Assembly (NCBI RefSeq): GCF_047496725.1
Contig: NC_132978.1
Span: 11,993,001-12,057,000 of the forward strand
Direction of reading: 5' to 3'
DNA: 64,000 bases
DNA from: Anoplolepis gracilipes
Lineage: Eukaryota > Arthropoda > Insecta > Hymenoptera > Formicidae
Numbering within the stretch: position 1 is the stretch's first letter; each line of letters starts with the position of its first letter. Shown piece after piece: positions 24,411 through 36,401 of this stretch. Under the pieces are notes generated by a model. That model was given only the letters and a program-made list of their open reading frames with translations, was not told the origin of the DNA and ran no database searches. Made by a program: the position numbers and the translations under genes.

Positions 24411-24943
24411 AGCTCTCTTAAGCTGGCAGGACCAAATCAGCAAAATCAAATGGGCAGGACCTAATGGATTATTTAGTACTTATTTTGTACTATTTTGTAC
24501 CACCAAAAATAATTTTGTATCCCATGCCAATTCAGAAAAAATCGTGACGCTGCTAACTTAATATTAAGCTAGCAGGACCAAAAGAAAAAATTAAAAAAAT
24601 AAATAAAACAAAACAGAGACAATTAGTACTGAATTTGTACTAATTTGTACCACCGAAAATAAATTTACCCCGCGCCAATTAAAAAAAATTGTGGTCCTGC
24701 TAACTTAATATTCAACTATCGTAATAAAAAATTGTATCTGTTTTGTTTTATTTATTTTTTTAATTTTTTCTTTTGGTCCTGCTAGCTTAGTGTTAAGTTA
24801 GCAGCGTCATGATTTTTTCTGAATTGGCATGGGGTACAAAATTATTTTTGGTGGTACAAAATAGTACAAAATAAGTACTAAATAATCCATTAGATCCTGC
24901 CCATTTGATTTTGCTGATTTGGTCCTGCCAGCTTAAGAGAGCT
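24411..24943. mobile_element. Nested foldback element, copy 1 (533 bp)
   Basis: Outer arms of about 155 bp are inverted repeats beginning AGCTCTCTTAAGCTGGCAGG at the left with the exact reverse complement at the right end. Inside is a second inverted repeat (about 24565-24792), starting TTAAGCTAGCAGGACCAAAAG. The motif GCAGGACC or its complement recurs at each module edge, and GTACCACC-type motifs sit in each arm. Immediate flanks are T and A, so a TA duplication is possible if the terminus is GCTCTC. No open frame is present. A second copy lies at 25897-26405, so this is a mobile family; superfamily not identified. Confidence 0.88.
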
Positions 24944-25896
24944 AATTTGTATATTATTATACGTTTAATCTAAAAATGATTGGAAAATTACATTTACATG
25001 CAAATCGGAGGAAATCTGAAAACGTACGATGCTAAGTATGTTTTCATTATATCTAGTATCTAATTGCGATTCTTATTTCGAATATATCATAGCAATACTT
25101 CTCGCGATTTCCATTTAATATTATTAACTATTAATTTTTATTATTTTATTACGGACGATACATATTTCTCTAATAATAATCTTTAAATATACCTTAGATG
25201 CTTTTTCGCACTTTGAATTTTTCGCGGATTGAAATGATGTAATATATTAATCATTTTCAGATTGAGATAATACGAATCGCAGGATCGAATGATGAAGCGA
25301 AAAATTGTAATACACTTATTTATTAATAAAATTAATTTGAAACTTGAGAACGAAAGGTGTTGTAAGTAAAACTCGTTTTACAAAAGAATTAGATAGATCG
25401 TATATCGAAAGCTACTGGTAATAATATAAACGACATATGTATGTCGAATACATACTTGTTAACTCTCGAGCGTTGGCTAAACAATAATAATTTTTTCGTC
25501 TCTCTGCTTTCTGCGCGACGCGGCGGTCCTTTCCCCCATTTGCCTTCCCCCACTATGTCCTATGCCGTGTCTTCCTACGTCACGCATACCAAGGATACAA
25601 ACAAGGACGCGTCACTATTTTTTACAAAGGATATTCGGCATACCTACGTATATTATTTTATAGGCATAAGGAATTTGTTATCTTACATCGTCACACAGTG
25701 TTCGGCGCTCGACCTTTACAGACGTAGCGCGCTGTTGCTCTTGTCATATGTACGGCGACATTCGAAGGAATAGGTATGCGTACTTTGTATATACCGTATT
25801 ATTCTTTAAAATACAATTAGCTAATTATAATCTTTATAATTAGCAATTGTTAACATAATTGATTAACTCTTATGATAAACTACACGTAAGAATATC
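24944..25896. other. Spacer between the two foldback copies
   Basis: Unique sequence, GC-richer at 25490-25760. A 110-codon plus frame (25441-25773) has no recognisable features. It could be ordinary host DNA between two independent insertions, or cargo between two ends of one composite unit. Confidence 0.45.
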
Positions 25897-26405
25897 AGCT
25901 CTCTTAAGCTGGCAGGACCAAATCAGTAAAATCAAATGGGACCTAATGGATTATTTAGTAGAATATTAAGTTGAATATTAGTTGAATATTAAGTTAGCAG
26001 GACCACAATTTTTTTTAATTGGCACGGGGTACAAATTTATTTTTGGTGGTACAAAATTATTTTCGGTGGTGCAAATTAGTACAAATTCAGTACTAATTAT
26101 ATCTATTTTGTTTTATTTTTATTTTATTTTTTTTTTTAATTGGCACGGAATACAAATTTATTTTCGGTGGTACAAATTAGTACAAATTCAGTACTAATTG
26201 TATCTGTTTTGTTTTATTTATTTTTAAAATTTTTTCTTTTGGTCCTGTTAGCTTAATATTAAGTTAACAGCGCCACGATTTTTTCTGAATTGACATGGGG
26301 CACAAAATTATTTTTGGTGGTACAAAATAGTACAAAATAAGTACTAAATAATCCATTAGGTCCCATTTGATTTTACTGATTTGATCCTGCCAGCTTAAGA
26401 GAGCT
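25897..26405. mobile_element. Nested foldback element, copy 2 (509 bp)
   Basis: Same ends as copy 1 (AGCTCTCTTAAGCTGGCAGG and complement). The left arm is shortened after GGATTATTTAGTA and rejoined to GAATATTAAGTT repeats. The central unit GGCACGG.GTACAAATTTATTTT..GGTGGTACAAATTAGTACAAATTCAGTACTAAT appears twice (about 26019-26098 and 26141-26198), an internal duplication absent from copy 1. Immediate flanks are C and G, not TA, so the target duplication is unresolved. No coding capacity. Confidence 0.88.
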
Positions 26406-26406
26406 G

Positions 26407-27764
26407 CCTCCAGTACCGTCAAAGCGTTCGCGTTGTAATGTATTACGCGAGTCGCTGATGCCGCATAAGAAAGGGGGTAAAGAGACAGCTTGTCGATTAA
26501 AGAATATAGCAATATGTGTCACACACTTAGAGATAACAGCTCATTGTCATAGTAGGACGCGCGAATAAATCAGAAGGTACAAAGCTGCCGGCAACGTGTC
26601 TTTGCAGGACTGCTGCAGCGGTCAGTAAACGAGAAAATAATCGTCGGTATGGCTGGCCAAGCTGGAAATGACATAAGAGATATCGTAAAAGACGCTATCA
26701 AAGTATGAAAAGAATAAAGGAGTCAAAAGGAGTATTAAAGATCGATTTTTTTTAAGTTCAAACCGAGTGATTACGTCTGCAAAAAAAAAATGTAAAGAAT
26801 CGAAATAGACTAAGAATAATGCGTTGATGCAAATATAAACAACTTATATCTATCATTAATACTAGAACGTTATATTTTACATTGGTATTGCATGAATATC
26901 TTATTAATCTAGCTAAAATCTAGCTTAAATAATTATTTAATATCTTATATAAAATGCTGTACGTTTTATATGTATATCCAATATTTGTCTCTACTATTAA
27001 ATAATTTAATTTATAATATTTAACTATCAAATATATTGAGCGGATATTTTATAGCGTTTGCTGAAATTTTAATGATTTTATAGATATCTTGACTAAATTG
27101 AGAGAATATTATGAATATTATCATTAATTCTCTCTCTCTTTCTCTCTCGTGATTGCTTTAACTATGACATTTTCCTATTATTATAATTAATTTAATACAT
27201 TTTGTTTTTGTCTAAAATTATACCAGCTGATACTATAAATTAAATTAGACGATAGATTATAATAATTGAGAAAATTACAAATATTTTACATATAATCATG
27301 CAGCAAATGATATAATTAAATAATTATTTTTACACAATTTAAATATTTCATCGTAATACAGTTATATTTCAAGTTGTAGAAAAATAGATTGATATAATGT
27401 AATAACAAAGGGAAATTTTACAGTAATCTTTTAAATACGCATCTAAATTAATTTAAACACACATCGAAATTAATACATTTTTTTGTTATTTCAAAAAGTT
27501 CCCTCTTTTAAGCAAACGTAATATATGAACCAACGGATTTAACAATAATACTATTTACATTATCGAATTCGCATTTTGTGTGTGTTAAATTAATTTGCGA
27601 TAGGACGAGCAGTTCAAAACTCTGAATGTAGCACGGTCTCACGATTCCAATTCACTAAACAAGTAGCAAAGTTAACGAAACCCGTGATTCGCATGCAAAG
27701 GTTAGATCGTGAAATTCTGGCGCAACATTATTTCGACGATCTACATTCGTCGGAGAGTAAGAGT
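26407..27764. other. Non-coding stretch
   Basis: Strongly AT-rich unique sequence with a short (CT)n at about 27129-27148. No frame or repeat of note. Confidence 0.5.
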
Positions 27765-27808
27765 GAGAGACAGAGACAGAGACAGAGAGAGAGAGAGAGA
27801 AAGAGAGA
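27765..27808. repeat. (GACAGA)n/(GA)n microsatellite
   Basis: Three GACAGA units followed by pure GA, all purine except the C positions. Confidence 0.94.
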
Positions 27809-30368
27809 AAATAGCTAAATTAAAATCACCAGAGAGCCGACTCACGTAAGGCTGTACGTGTCATACGCCGGCGATACTGTATCCCTACCTCCACTCTCGC
27901 TTGCATTGTCAACGATAGTTGCGGTAGGTTAAGTGTTATGCAGACTATAATTTTCCAACGAAGAAAGTCGGACCGTTGCAAAGAAACCGGTGGTTATACA
28001 CAGATAACATCGTGTTGTCACACGACAGAAATAACCAGCTAAATCACTGACGACGTTCGCGTCGACGGCATGGCACTTGCCTGAAGGTGCGCCGTATAAT
28101 ATGTAGTGGCCAGCAGCACAAATCATGTATCAGGGTCTTGTAAATGAGGGAATAACAATCACGGGTGGCGCAATGGAGGGGACGAGGAGCGGGGGAGGGC
28201 TAATAGGCTCGAGGGAGAATTCTCTCCAATTACGGTATTCTGTGCGCGACCTGTATCAACTAATGTCTCAGCCTCGTGTATAATAATATTTCCGTCATTC
28301 CTGGTCCCTACCGGAGTTCCCGTCGATATCGCGATCTTTATAGCTTGCACGGTAGCCGGTCAGGTACTCGCGGCCGTTTCGTCCCTATAAAGCATTTCTA
28401 GGAAGGAAGAGACACTCTTGGGAGATGCAATTTTCGGTATCGAACGTTGCAATTATACAAGCGCACAAGGCTGTATCGGGATACGCAGTTCGCGTTTGCG
28501 ATCAAAGTCTCTTAGTCGTAGGCGATCATTTTCAATTACGGCGATGGTGTAATTACAAAGGAGCGCGTAATTGCAGCCCCCGGGGGCGCCGTGTTCACCG
28601 CGGAAATCGCGAAACGCACCGCCGCGTCGGGCGTACTTCCGTAAAATATCGTTCCGGATCCTTAATGCTGTACATATAGCAGGCAACTTTATCTGTATCG
28701 ATCTGCGCTTATACCGCGTTGCAGTAATATGCGGATCGAATTCTCTGTTCAGAGCGTTACATCCGCAGAGTGGTATTCTTGCCGAGTCACATTTACAACT
28801 ATGTAACTATTCTGTTATTGTTGTACCTCTATTAATAATTGATTTTAATTTAACGATTATAATACATAATTATTCGCTAATACGTAACTGAATGTCGTTA
28901 AATATGTACAACATGTTTAATCAGATTTCATTTTAAACTTACTCAGCTTTCGTTATTATGCGCGATAATGTAAAGAGTTTCAAATCTGTATACATGATAG
29001 TCCGCCATAAAATAACTTCTGCGAAAGACGCCAGAAAAAGAAAAAATATTCATTATACGAGCATGCAACGTATTCGTTAGTGAGTAGAAAACAGCTGTTA
29101 AATTAAGAAGCATTGCGGGTGGCAAATAATCCTATAATTGGGTAAGAAAAAGTTTTCGCGTAGCGCGTTGCAGTTAGAAAATACGGGCCGGTGCGTCGTG
29201 GTAAACCCGCGGAAAAAGCTGCAAGGAAACCAATGACACCCACCGCGTCCGGAAGTAATTCTAAGTCCAAAAACAGTTTGCTCTCAAAGTGAGTATCAAA
29301 AATTTTTCGCAGCAGCGAAACTTTAGACTTTGTCCATTTTGATGACAAAGTGTTTGCATTTTTTTTTTAAACCACTAATTTCAATTAATGTTTCTTGGAG
29401 CGATTAAACAAGATAAACTTAAAAAAAGGACCATAAATTAATTTTTTTTGATATATTAAATAAATTAAACGGACCGTCTGTATCAGATTTTATATCTTTT
29501 TAATTTTAATTTATTTTTAATCTCAAAAAGAAAATACCTACGTATACTTATATGTTCTAAATAATGCTTCTTCGTAGAGAAAATTGAAAATTAACGGTAT
29601 ATTCTCCTTCTTTATGATCGTTGAAAGGAATGACATGTTTAGACACACGCCCACAAGCGCGCTTTGTGCTTTTGCAATATGCAACATTCGCTTAGTCATA
29701 TGTGTGCAACGAGCGGACAGACGCGTCGAGACACGCGAGACAAATTAATGACGAGCACAGTGTCTCTCGTCGCCGACATAATTATATTTCCCGACTGGGT
29801 ATTCCGTGCAGAACGAATTGTATCGTAAGTGCCTGGCCATTATACGACTCCGTGTGTCCGTGGCGTCGTCCGTGGCACTTGGTGACGTCGCCATTCCCAA
29901 GGCAACCCCTCGGAAGTCGGTAGGAGGGTTTCTCAACCCCTTCAGTTCCGCGTCACTCCGCGCTCGTCCCGCGCTTTACGTTTCCACCCTTGTGTCCGAC
30001 GATGTCTCTCGCACGCATTTCGCCTCCGTCCCTGTGGAGCTTTAATTATCAACAAAGCATTTTCGGACACGTGCCGCAATCGTTCGAAGTGCAGTCGGCG
30101 GAAGACCTCGCGGGGCCTTTTGAATGTTACGGTTAATTGTGATTTATACGCGGAGTCCGCGCTCATGAGATTCCGAAATTAACATCGTTTGATGTAGCCT
30201 TGCCCTCCTGTTGTTTACTCTCGAAAAGGGGGACGAATCTATACATTTAAATTGTTTGTAGGAGGATCACTTATTAGTTAGCTCCGCCAGAGATTGAATC
30301 AGATTTCATATTGAGGATCATAATATTAGATTATACATTTTGAAATTATATTTAAATTTGTAAAGTGG
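27809..30368. other. Non-coding stretch with two CpG-rich blocks
   Basis: 28150-28700 and 29640-30170 are GC- and CpG-rich compared with their flanks and carry overlapping open frames up to 106 codons on both strands. A GCGGGAAAT-type GC-rich core and a CCCCCGGGGG palindrome (near 28578) are visible. None of the translations is recognisable. They could be regulatory blocks or untranslated exons, but I see no splice-site pair that settles it. Confidence 0.4.
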
Positions 30369-30399
30369 AAGAGAGAGAAAGAGAGAGAGAGAGAGAGAG
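30369..30399. repeat. (GA)n microsatellite
   Basis: GA repeat with one AAA interruption. Confidence 0.95.
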
Positions 30400-31998
30400 T
30401 CACATGCAATCTTAATATGGTAGTTTTGTAGCGGAATTAATTTAATTTAAATTCATAGCAAATTGTGGGTCATGATCTTATTACTTTGCAAAGCGCGCGT
30501 CGAGGTCATAGGTTTATTTGACACTTCAACGATTATATTCTAGCCATTAAATACAAAACGCTTTAGCTTCGTGTTTAGCTGTTTCTCGCGTTTTCCATCT
30601 GAGTTTAGCGTGTTCTACCAGCTGCTGTGATTACCTCTTATACACTTCTCTCGTATATTACGTAAACGAAATTCTCGGCACTGAAAGTTACGCGAGTTTA
30701 CCGCTAGCGCAAGGTATCCTCAATACTTACTCAATGCTTCTAAACGTCCGACTTAACATTTAACAGAGATTTAATTAACTTTGCAAAATGATCTTACTGA
30801 CGTAATATATACTGTTTGAAATGTCAGATTTATAGCGCGCATATTAATTTTTTAAAACAGTTTCAATAGCGATTGCTGCTGTTCGATACCGTTCTTAGAT
30901 GTTCGACATTATTGTTAGAGATGAGAACATATTCGATAATAATAAAGATTAAAAATAACAGTGACTATGGTTTGAAAACCGATAATATTCTATGAAAAGA
31001 CTATCGAGATATGTGTATACTACGTTTACATAATAATAAAATATCTCATTGTTAACTACCACTTGTCATGGAAATTTCTCTATAAATGTAAATTTCACCT
31101 ATCAAGCGAATCACGAATCCGATAACACATGATTGTGATTGCTCGATATTTATCATGTTTGGAAAAAGTCTCGAGATATTTATTATGTATTTCTTTGACT
31201 CGCGAAAGATATGTTCGAATCTATTTTATTATGTTCTTGCTTAAATTTGTTTTTCAATATTAATGAGATTTTCAGTCTTATATTATAATTATATTATTAT
31301 TATATACTATTATAAAGAGAAACATTATATCGGTGATTACTTGTGACAGTATTCGCTTTTGAATTTTGTCGCAAAATTAAAACTTACTCTCTCGGAATTC
31401 AAGAAAGCTTTAGGGTAATATAATGTATTACCATAACCGCGACCCGTGTATACCGTTCTAAGCTGCTATATTTGCAAACGCCATGACCGCTATTCGCTGA
31501 ACATGAATTTTGGTTTCTGGCGCGAGCGCAGGAACAGGAAACGTACGGCGTGGCCGTAATGCTCTTTTAAATCGCGGTCCCTCCTAACCAGATTCCGCGT
31601 GATATACCGTTTTAATTTTCATACGCTGACGGTAACCGCGAGGAGAAACGTCTATTGCCGCAAGATTGATTTACGACGGCTGGCGCACCGGGTGCGTGTG
31701 TGCACATAGGGGTGCGTAGTTACAATACCTTTACGGCGCGAGATTGCGACGTTTGCGGTCATGACCGCGTGCTACGAAAAACGAGGGGAAAAAAGTCTTT
31801 TCGCGGAAATATTTCCACAATTATTATAGCTGTCGCATTTTACGTAAAGCTTTTATTGCACTCATCCGTGCAATATTATCATGATAATATTTCTCACGAT
31901 AATTAGTCTAAATTATTAAGAGAATATTAATTAGCATAGTTATATTTTATATCTTTGCAAGTTAAAATTATTATATACTATTTTTTTTTTTTTTTTTT
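30400..31998. other. Non-coding stretch
   Basis: Unique AT-rich sequence. It includes a perfect 18-bp palindrome ATATTATCATGATAATAT (31873-31890), a GC-richer stretch near 31500-31760 and a 17-20 nt T-tract at about 31980-31999. Confidence 0.5.
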
Positions 31999-32480
31999 GA
32001 AGAAAAAAATTAGTACTTTAATAATAATTTTTCAAAATGCGAGTGCAAAAAATAATAAATTAATCATTGAAAAACTGTTTACGGGATCTTCTAGACACAA
32101 AAAAATAATTATTATGTGTCCAACAGATCCGGGGGAAAGTTATGAATATCAGGATTTATTATTGATTGCTGAAATAGTCGTGAAATGTTTTTTAAGTTAC
32201 ATCCTTGATATATTTTTAAAATAAAATTAATTGTACATTTATGTGTTGAAAGATGAGTAGTAACTGTAGAAAATATCGTTTTTTGGTTTACATTATATAT
32301 ACTGTGTCTCATTTTGACACAGAAATATATGGAAATTACAAGATTAAAAAAAAAAAATGTTTCAAACAAAAGTTTTGATTAAGATATTGATCGAGTGACG
32401 ATTTGATAGAGAAAGAGTGATTTCCTCTTGACGATAAGCCATCAATTAAAACACAGTTGATGAAAGGAAAGTCACACACC
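31999..32480 (+). pseudogene. Decayed gene 3' end, copy 1 (left arm, plus strand)
   Basis: Up to the stop at 32222-32224 the sequence can be aligned with the minus-strand copy at 33400-33950; about 250 bp of following untranslated-like sequence also aligns. Near the end the reading frame gives SYEYQDLLLIAEIVVKCFLS, against SYENQDLLLIAETVKCFLS in the other copy. Keeping the same reading across upstream parts needs a frame change near the GGGATCTTCTAGA segment, and about 100 bp present in copy 2 is missing. I do not recognise the protein, so the function is unknown. Shared landmarks after the stop include AAAATAAAATTAATTG.ACATTTATGT and CACAGTTGATGA.AGGAAA. Confidence 0.6.
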
Positions 32481-33399
32481 GATTCTCTATACACATATAT
32501 ACTTGATGCGAAACTTTATCGCACAAATATACATGGAGAAAAAAAATATACAGAGACCAAATTCCCTCACGTTCTTGTTTGTAGTCTTGGTTTCGACTGA
32601 GAAACGAAAAACGAATTTTTTTCATAATTACCTTTCAGAAGACACGATAGCTTCTCACGGCAAGTATATATGGGTTATAGAGTAAATCTATAAATATGGA
32701 GTAAAGAGGCTTATAATTTTAAAACTGAATGAGAGATGAAATTCTTATTTTCCAGTAAAGTTTATTTTTATGTCAAATAGACACATATTTACTTGCAAAT
32801 TGCAGTAATTGTTTTAAAAACTATTCGCAATCAGAATTAAATTTTCTGCCATTTCATATTGTTTTTTTATTATAACTTTGATATGGTCTTGATTATGTGT
32901 AGTCATTTTACTCGTCAAGAGACGAGCTATAATTGTACGTAATAAAAAGTACATGTTATTAGTTAAAAAATCAAGATGTCTTTAAAATAACTTTAACGAC
33001 TTCGGTGATGAAGTTATGAAATTAAGATTAAATTTATAACTTCACCACCAAACGTAGTTTGCATCATCAAAATTTTTTCAAGTTTAAGACAACTTAATTG
33101 CAGTACATTGCTTTATTTTTTAAATTCATGACAACAAACAACACATCACAAAATGCATTCCACAGAGAACTACCTGAAATTTTTATATGTTCTACTAGTT
33201 TTACGAAATATCAGTCCGGCAACATTTTGTACACACCATGTATATTATATATTGTCGCGCTCGCGAGTCAATAAAGGGCAACTGGTTTAAAAAGGATTTA
33301 ACTAGTGACGTTCAATATAATTTGGCAGATATAAATAATACGATATTCTCTTTGTTTTACAATTACAATCTCACGCTCAACCGTCGCACATGAATCTGA
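32481..33399. other. Spacer between the tail-to-tail copies
   Basis: AT-rich non-coding DNA. It contains an imperfect hairpin at 33004-33049 (arms GGTGATGAAGTTAT and ATAACTTCACCACC, 13 of 14 paired, 18-nt loop) close to the centre of the large inverted repeat. Confidence 0.6.
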
Positions 33400-33950
33400 A
33401 CCACCGGCTCGTGTGCAATTTTCCTCTCATCAACTGTGTCTCAACTAACGAGTTGTCAAGGTGGAATTATTTTTCAATCCGTTATCCGATCATACTCGAA
33501 AGTCTATAACTTTTGTCTGAAACATTTTTTTTCTAAAATCTTGTAATTTACATCATTTGAATGTCAAAATGGGACAACCTATATATAATGTCAGTCTTAT
33601 ATGTATATAATGTCAAAAAAATTACATTTTCTATATTTATTATTTATCTTTCATTACATAAATGTGCAATTAATTTTATTTTAAAGACATATTAAGGGTA
33701 CAAAGCTTAAAAAACATTTCACTGTTTCAGCAATCAATAATAAATCCTGATTTTCATAACTGTCCGCATACTTGAACAAATAATTGTTATGTTCAATTTC
33801 TAAAAGATCCCTTAAAATTTTTTTAATAATTTAGGTTCTGCCGTTAGGTCACAAATATTTTTAACATCCTCCAATGCTACCATTTTTTACAAGGATGTTA
33901 TCACCATAAAATGTAATATCATCAATGACTAGTACTAAAGTAAGTTTTTT
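33400..33950 (-). pseudogene. Decayed gene 3' end, copy 2 (right arm, minus strand)
   Basis: Read on the minus strand from about 33942 to the stop at 33681-33683, three open segments in different frames line up as one protein-like stretch: one containing VIDDITFYGDNILVKNGS, one containing LEDVKNICDLTAEPKLLKKF, and one containing YLFKYADSYENQDLLLIAE. At least two frame shifts separate them, so it is broken. The composition looks like real protein, not translated noise. About 280 bp after the stop is shared, inverted, with copy 1. Family not recognised. Confidence 0.6.
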
Positions 33951-36380
33951 TCATGAAAAATGATTTTAATAAATTAATTTTCAATCTAATAAGTTTAGAT
34001 GTGGCAAAACTTAGATCACATGTGCACGACCTTTTTTATACATAAAATCAAAAGCGATTTTGTAAGAGGAAATTGGTTAACTGCGTAAAAAACGATGCAG
34101 TTCTTTTGGGTGAAAGAGGGGAGGAGAAAACAAAGAGAGCAGGAACCAGGAACACATTTACACATGAGACTCTTGAGAAGAAGTGATGTCAGCGAATCGT
34201 GTGTATCTTTCAGCTCGTTCAACGTTCCACCGTGCAATCGGCAATCTCTTTGAAACGCATTTCTCGTGAGCCAAAGGAGACTTTGAAACTTTATTCTTAG
34301 TGATATTTGATTAGTAATATAAGTACAATCTAAAGTTGAATATTATATTTGCTTAACATATACACTTTCGTATGAATAATAATAATTGATTTAGTTTCAC
34401 AGTAATTGGTGCATATATACATTCACGATCTAAGATATTTTCATGAAAGTCCATGTCGTACTAGCATGTTATTTATATAAAATGTTGATTTAATTCAATG
34501 CTCGAGCAAGTGTGCGAATTATATTGCCGCGAGATATTAAACTAGCAAGATGAAGCAAACGAACGTCATTCGTGATTACCGACCGTGTCTGGGTTAATGT
34601 ATTAATTGTAAGTTATATGTATATTTGGAAATACATATAATTGATTTAAAGGCGATCAGAAGGAAAATCGAGTTAATATATCGCCAAACTGTGAACCGAT
34701 ACCTCATGTGGGAAGAATAAACTTGTTCCAACCAGTCTGATAATGGGATTAGTGGCCGCTAATGAACGATGATAAAATGTCCGCACACAAAATGCCAAGG
34801 TGAGCGCGCGAAGTGAGGGAAGAGATCCTAAACGGTTCATCACCCGGAATAACGAGGGTTTGGAAAACGAGGATTTAATGAAGGGCCTGTAACCGGGTAT
34901 AAAGGAGTATCTATCCAGAGGAAGTTGAAAGGATATACGATATTAAATCACTCGGGTCCCAAGATGGCAGTTTCGCTTCATAGATCCGCTCTTATTCCAC
35001 CAATTATCGTTTTGTGAGATACTGCAAGAATAGATATAATTCAAAAAAAATTCCATCGCGATGACGTGGAACATCGTATCTGATTATATTGGATTACATA
35101 TCGCTTTCTAGATCGTTATTCGGCTCGAACAAATGGAACTTTTCGTTATTTCAGCAAATAATGGTATTCGAAAAAAAAAGGATAAAATATTTTTATATAA
35201 AATGTGATGTACAGTAGAGAAAGGGAAAGAGAGAAGGAGTATAACCTTTCTCAAGATACGATGCCCTAGGTTATTGTCGGTCCAGTTTTATATATTGATA
35301 GGTTATCGATAACTATATATCATTGAAGATAGGTTCATCAATTATTTTATGCAATGTAGTGCATATATATAGACGCCTGTAGTTCTCTTTTTGATATTCA
35401 TTCGATAAGTTGAAAATATGATTATCAAAAATCAAGAGAAACCTTTTTCTGAAAAAATTTATAAGTACGAGTTAATATGACATATTTGTGAGATATTGTA
35501 CTATGCAAAAGTTTTCATTTTGACAAATTTCTAATCAATACACGTACTACTTTCAATAAAAATAAAACAGTTAAAAAAACTAATATAATTTTTTGACATA
35601 CTTTCGCTATAAAAAGAATTCACTATTTTCTTATATATATATATATATATTTGAATAATATTCTTATCGCACTTCTCGTATAATATTATTCGGCTTATTT
35701 TCAGTTCTTTGATTTCTTTCACCAGGACGATTCGGTTTCTTCGATTTCTTTTATCAGGCCGATTCTTGGAAACCAGTCGCGTGAAAAGGCGCGAAAGTAG
35801 ACGCTTGATCGGAATCGAAGACTAGGCAAACAGCGTCCGGGACGATGAACGTGGATTCAATCAAAGATCGGTAACTGGAATAAAAGCGTTATCTATGCGA
35901 GAAGCGGTGGGTGGAAGGGGAGGGGGGCGTGTGAATGACAGGTTCGGCACGGCCGACGCGACGCACGCGACCATCGTCGGGACGACCTCGCGCTTCTTGG
36001 TACAAATGACCCCTTCCTGTTACCGCAGCCGATGGGCGTCGCAAGTCGACCCCTGTTCTGTTTCTCGGTCTTCTTAATCTATTTTTGGCGATCTTTTATA
36101 TTTCACAGTCTTTTTATATTTTATATTGCACTCGCGTTGTAAATTCTCTGACTATTTTCGTAGTGATAGAAAAATATAATGTAGTTTGATAGAATGATGG
36201 TTAGCAGGATTATGTAAAGCATTCCAAAATATTGTAAGAAATATCGCGATTAATAATTTTTATTCGGCATTTACTGGAATAAAGACAAATTTTCAGATAA
36301 TTCCGTACTTTAGCGAGAAATCGCCACGAAATTGAATTCCGATGACGTGATTAAATTGGGTTACCCGGGAACGTTTCCCC
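33951..36380. other. Non-coding stretch
   Basis: Unique AT-rich DNA with a short (TA)n at 35634-35652, a GC-rich patch at 35890-36060 and a local two-unit repeat of about 30 bp at 35704-35765 (TTTGATTTCTTTCACCAGGA then TTCGATTTCTTTTATCAGGC). No convincing gene. Confidence 0.5.
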
Positions 36381-36401
36381 GATCATATCGATGATATGAT
36401 C
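36381..36401. repeat. Perfect hairpin, 9-bp arms
   Basis: GATCATATC, GAT, GATATGATC. Short, may be chance. Confidence 0.8.

Noticed and set aside
24411..24943. Foldback read as a piggyBac element because CTCTTAAGC has TTAA near both ends
   Set aside because: The inverted repeat continues outward past TTAA (AGCTCTC) identically in both copies, so TTAA is part of the element and not a target duplication.
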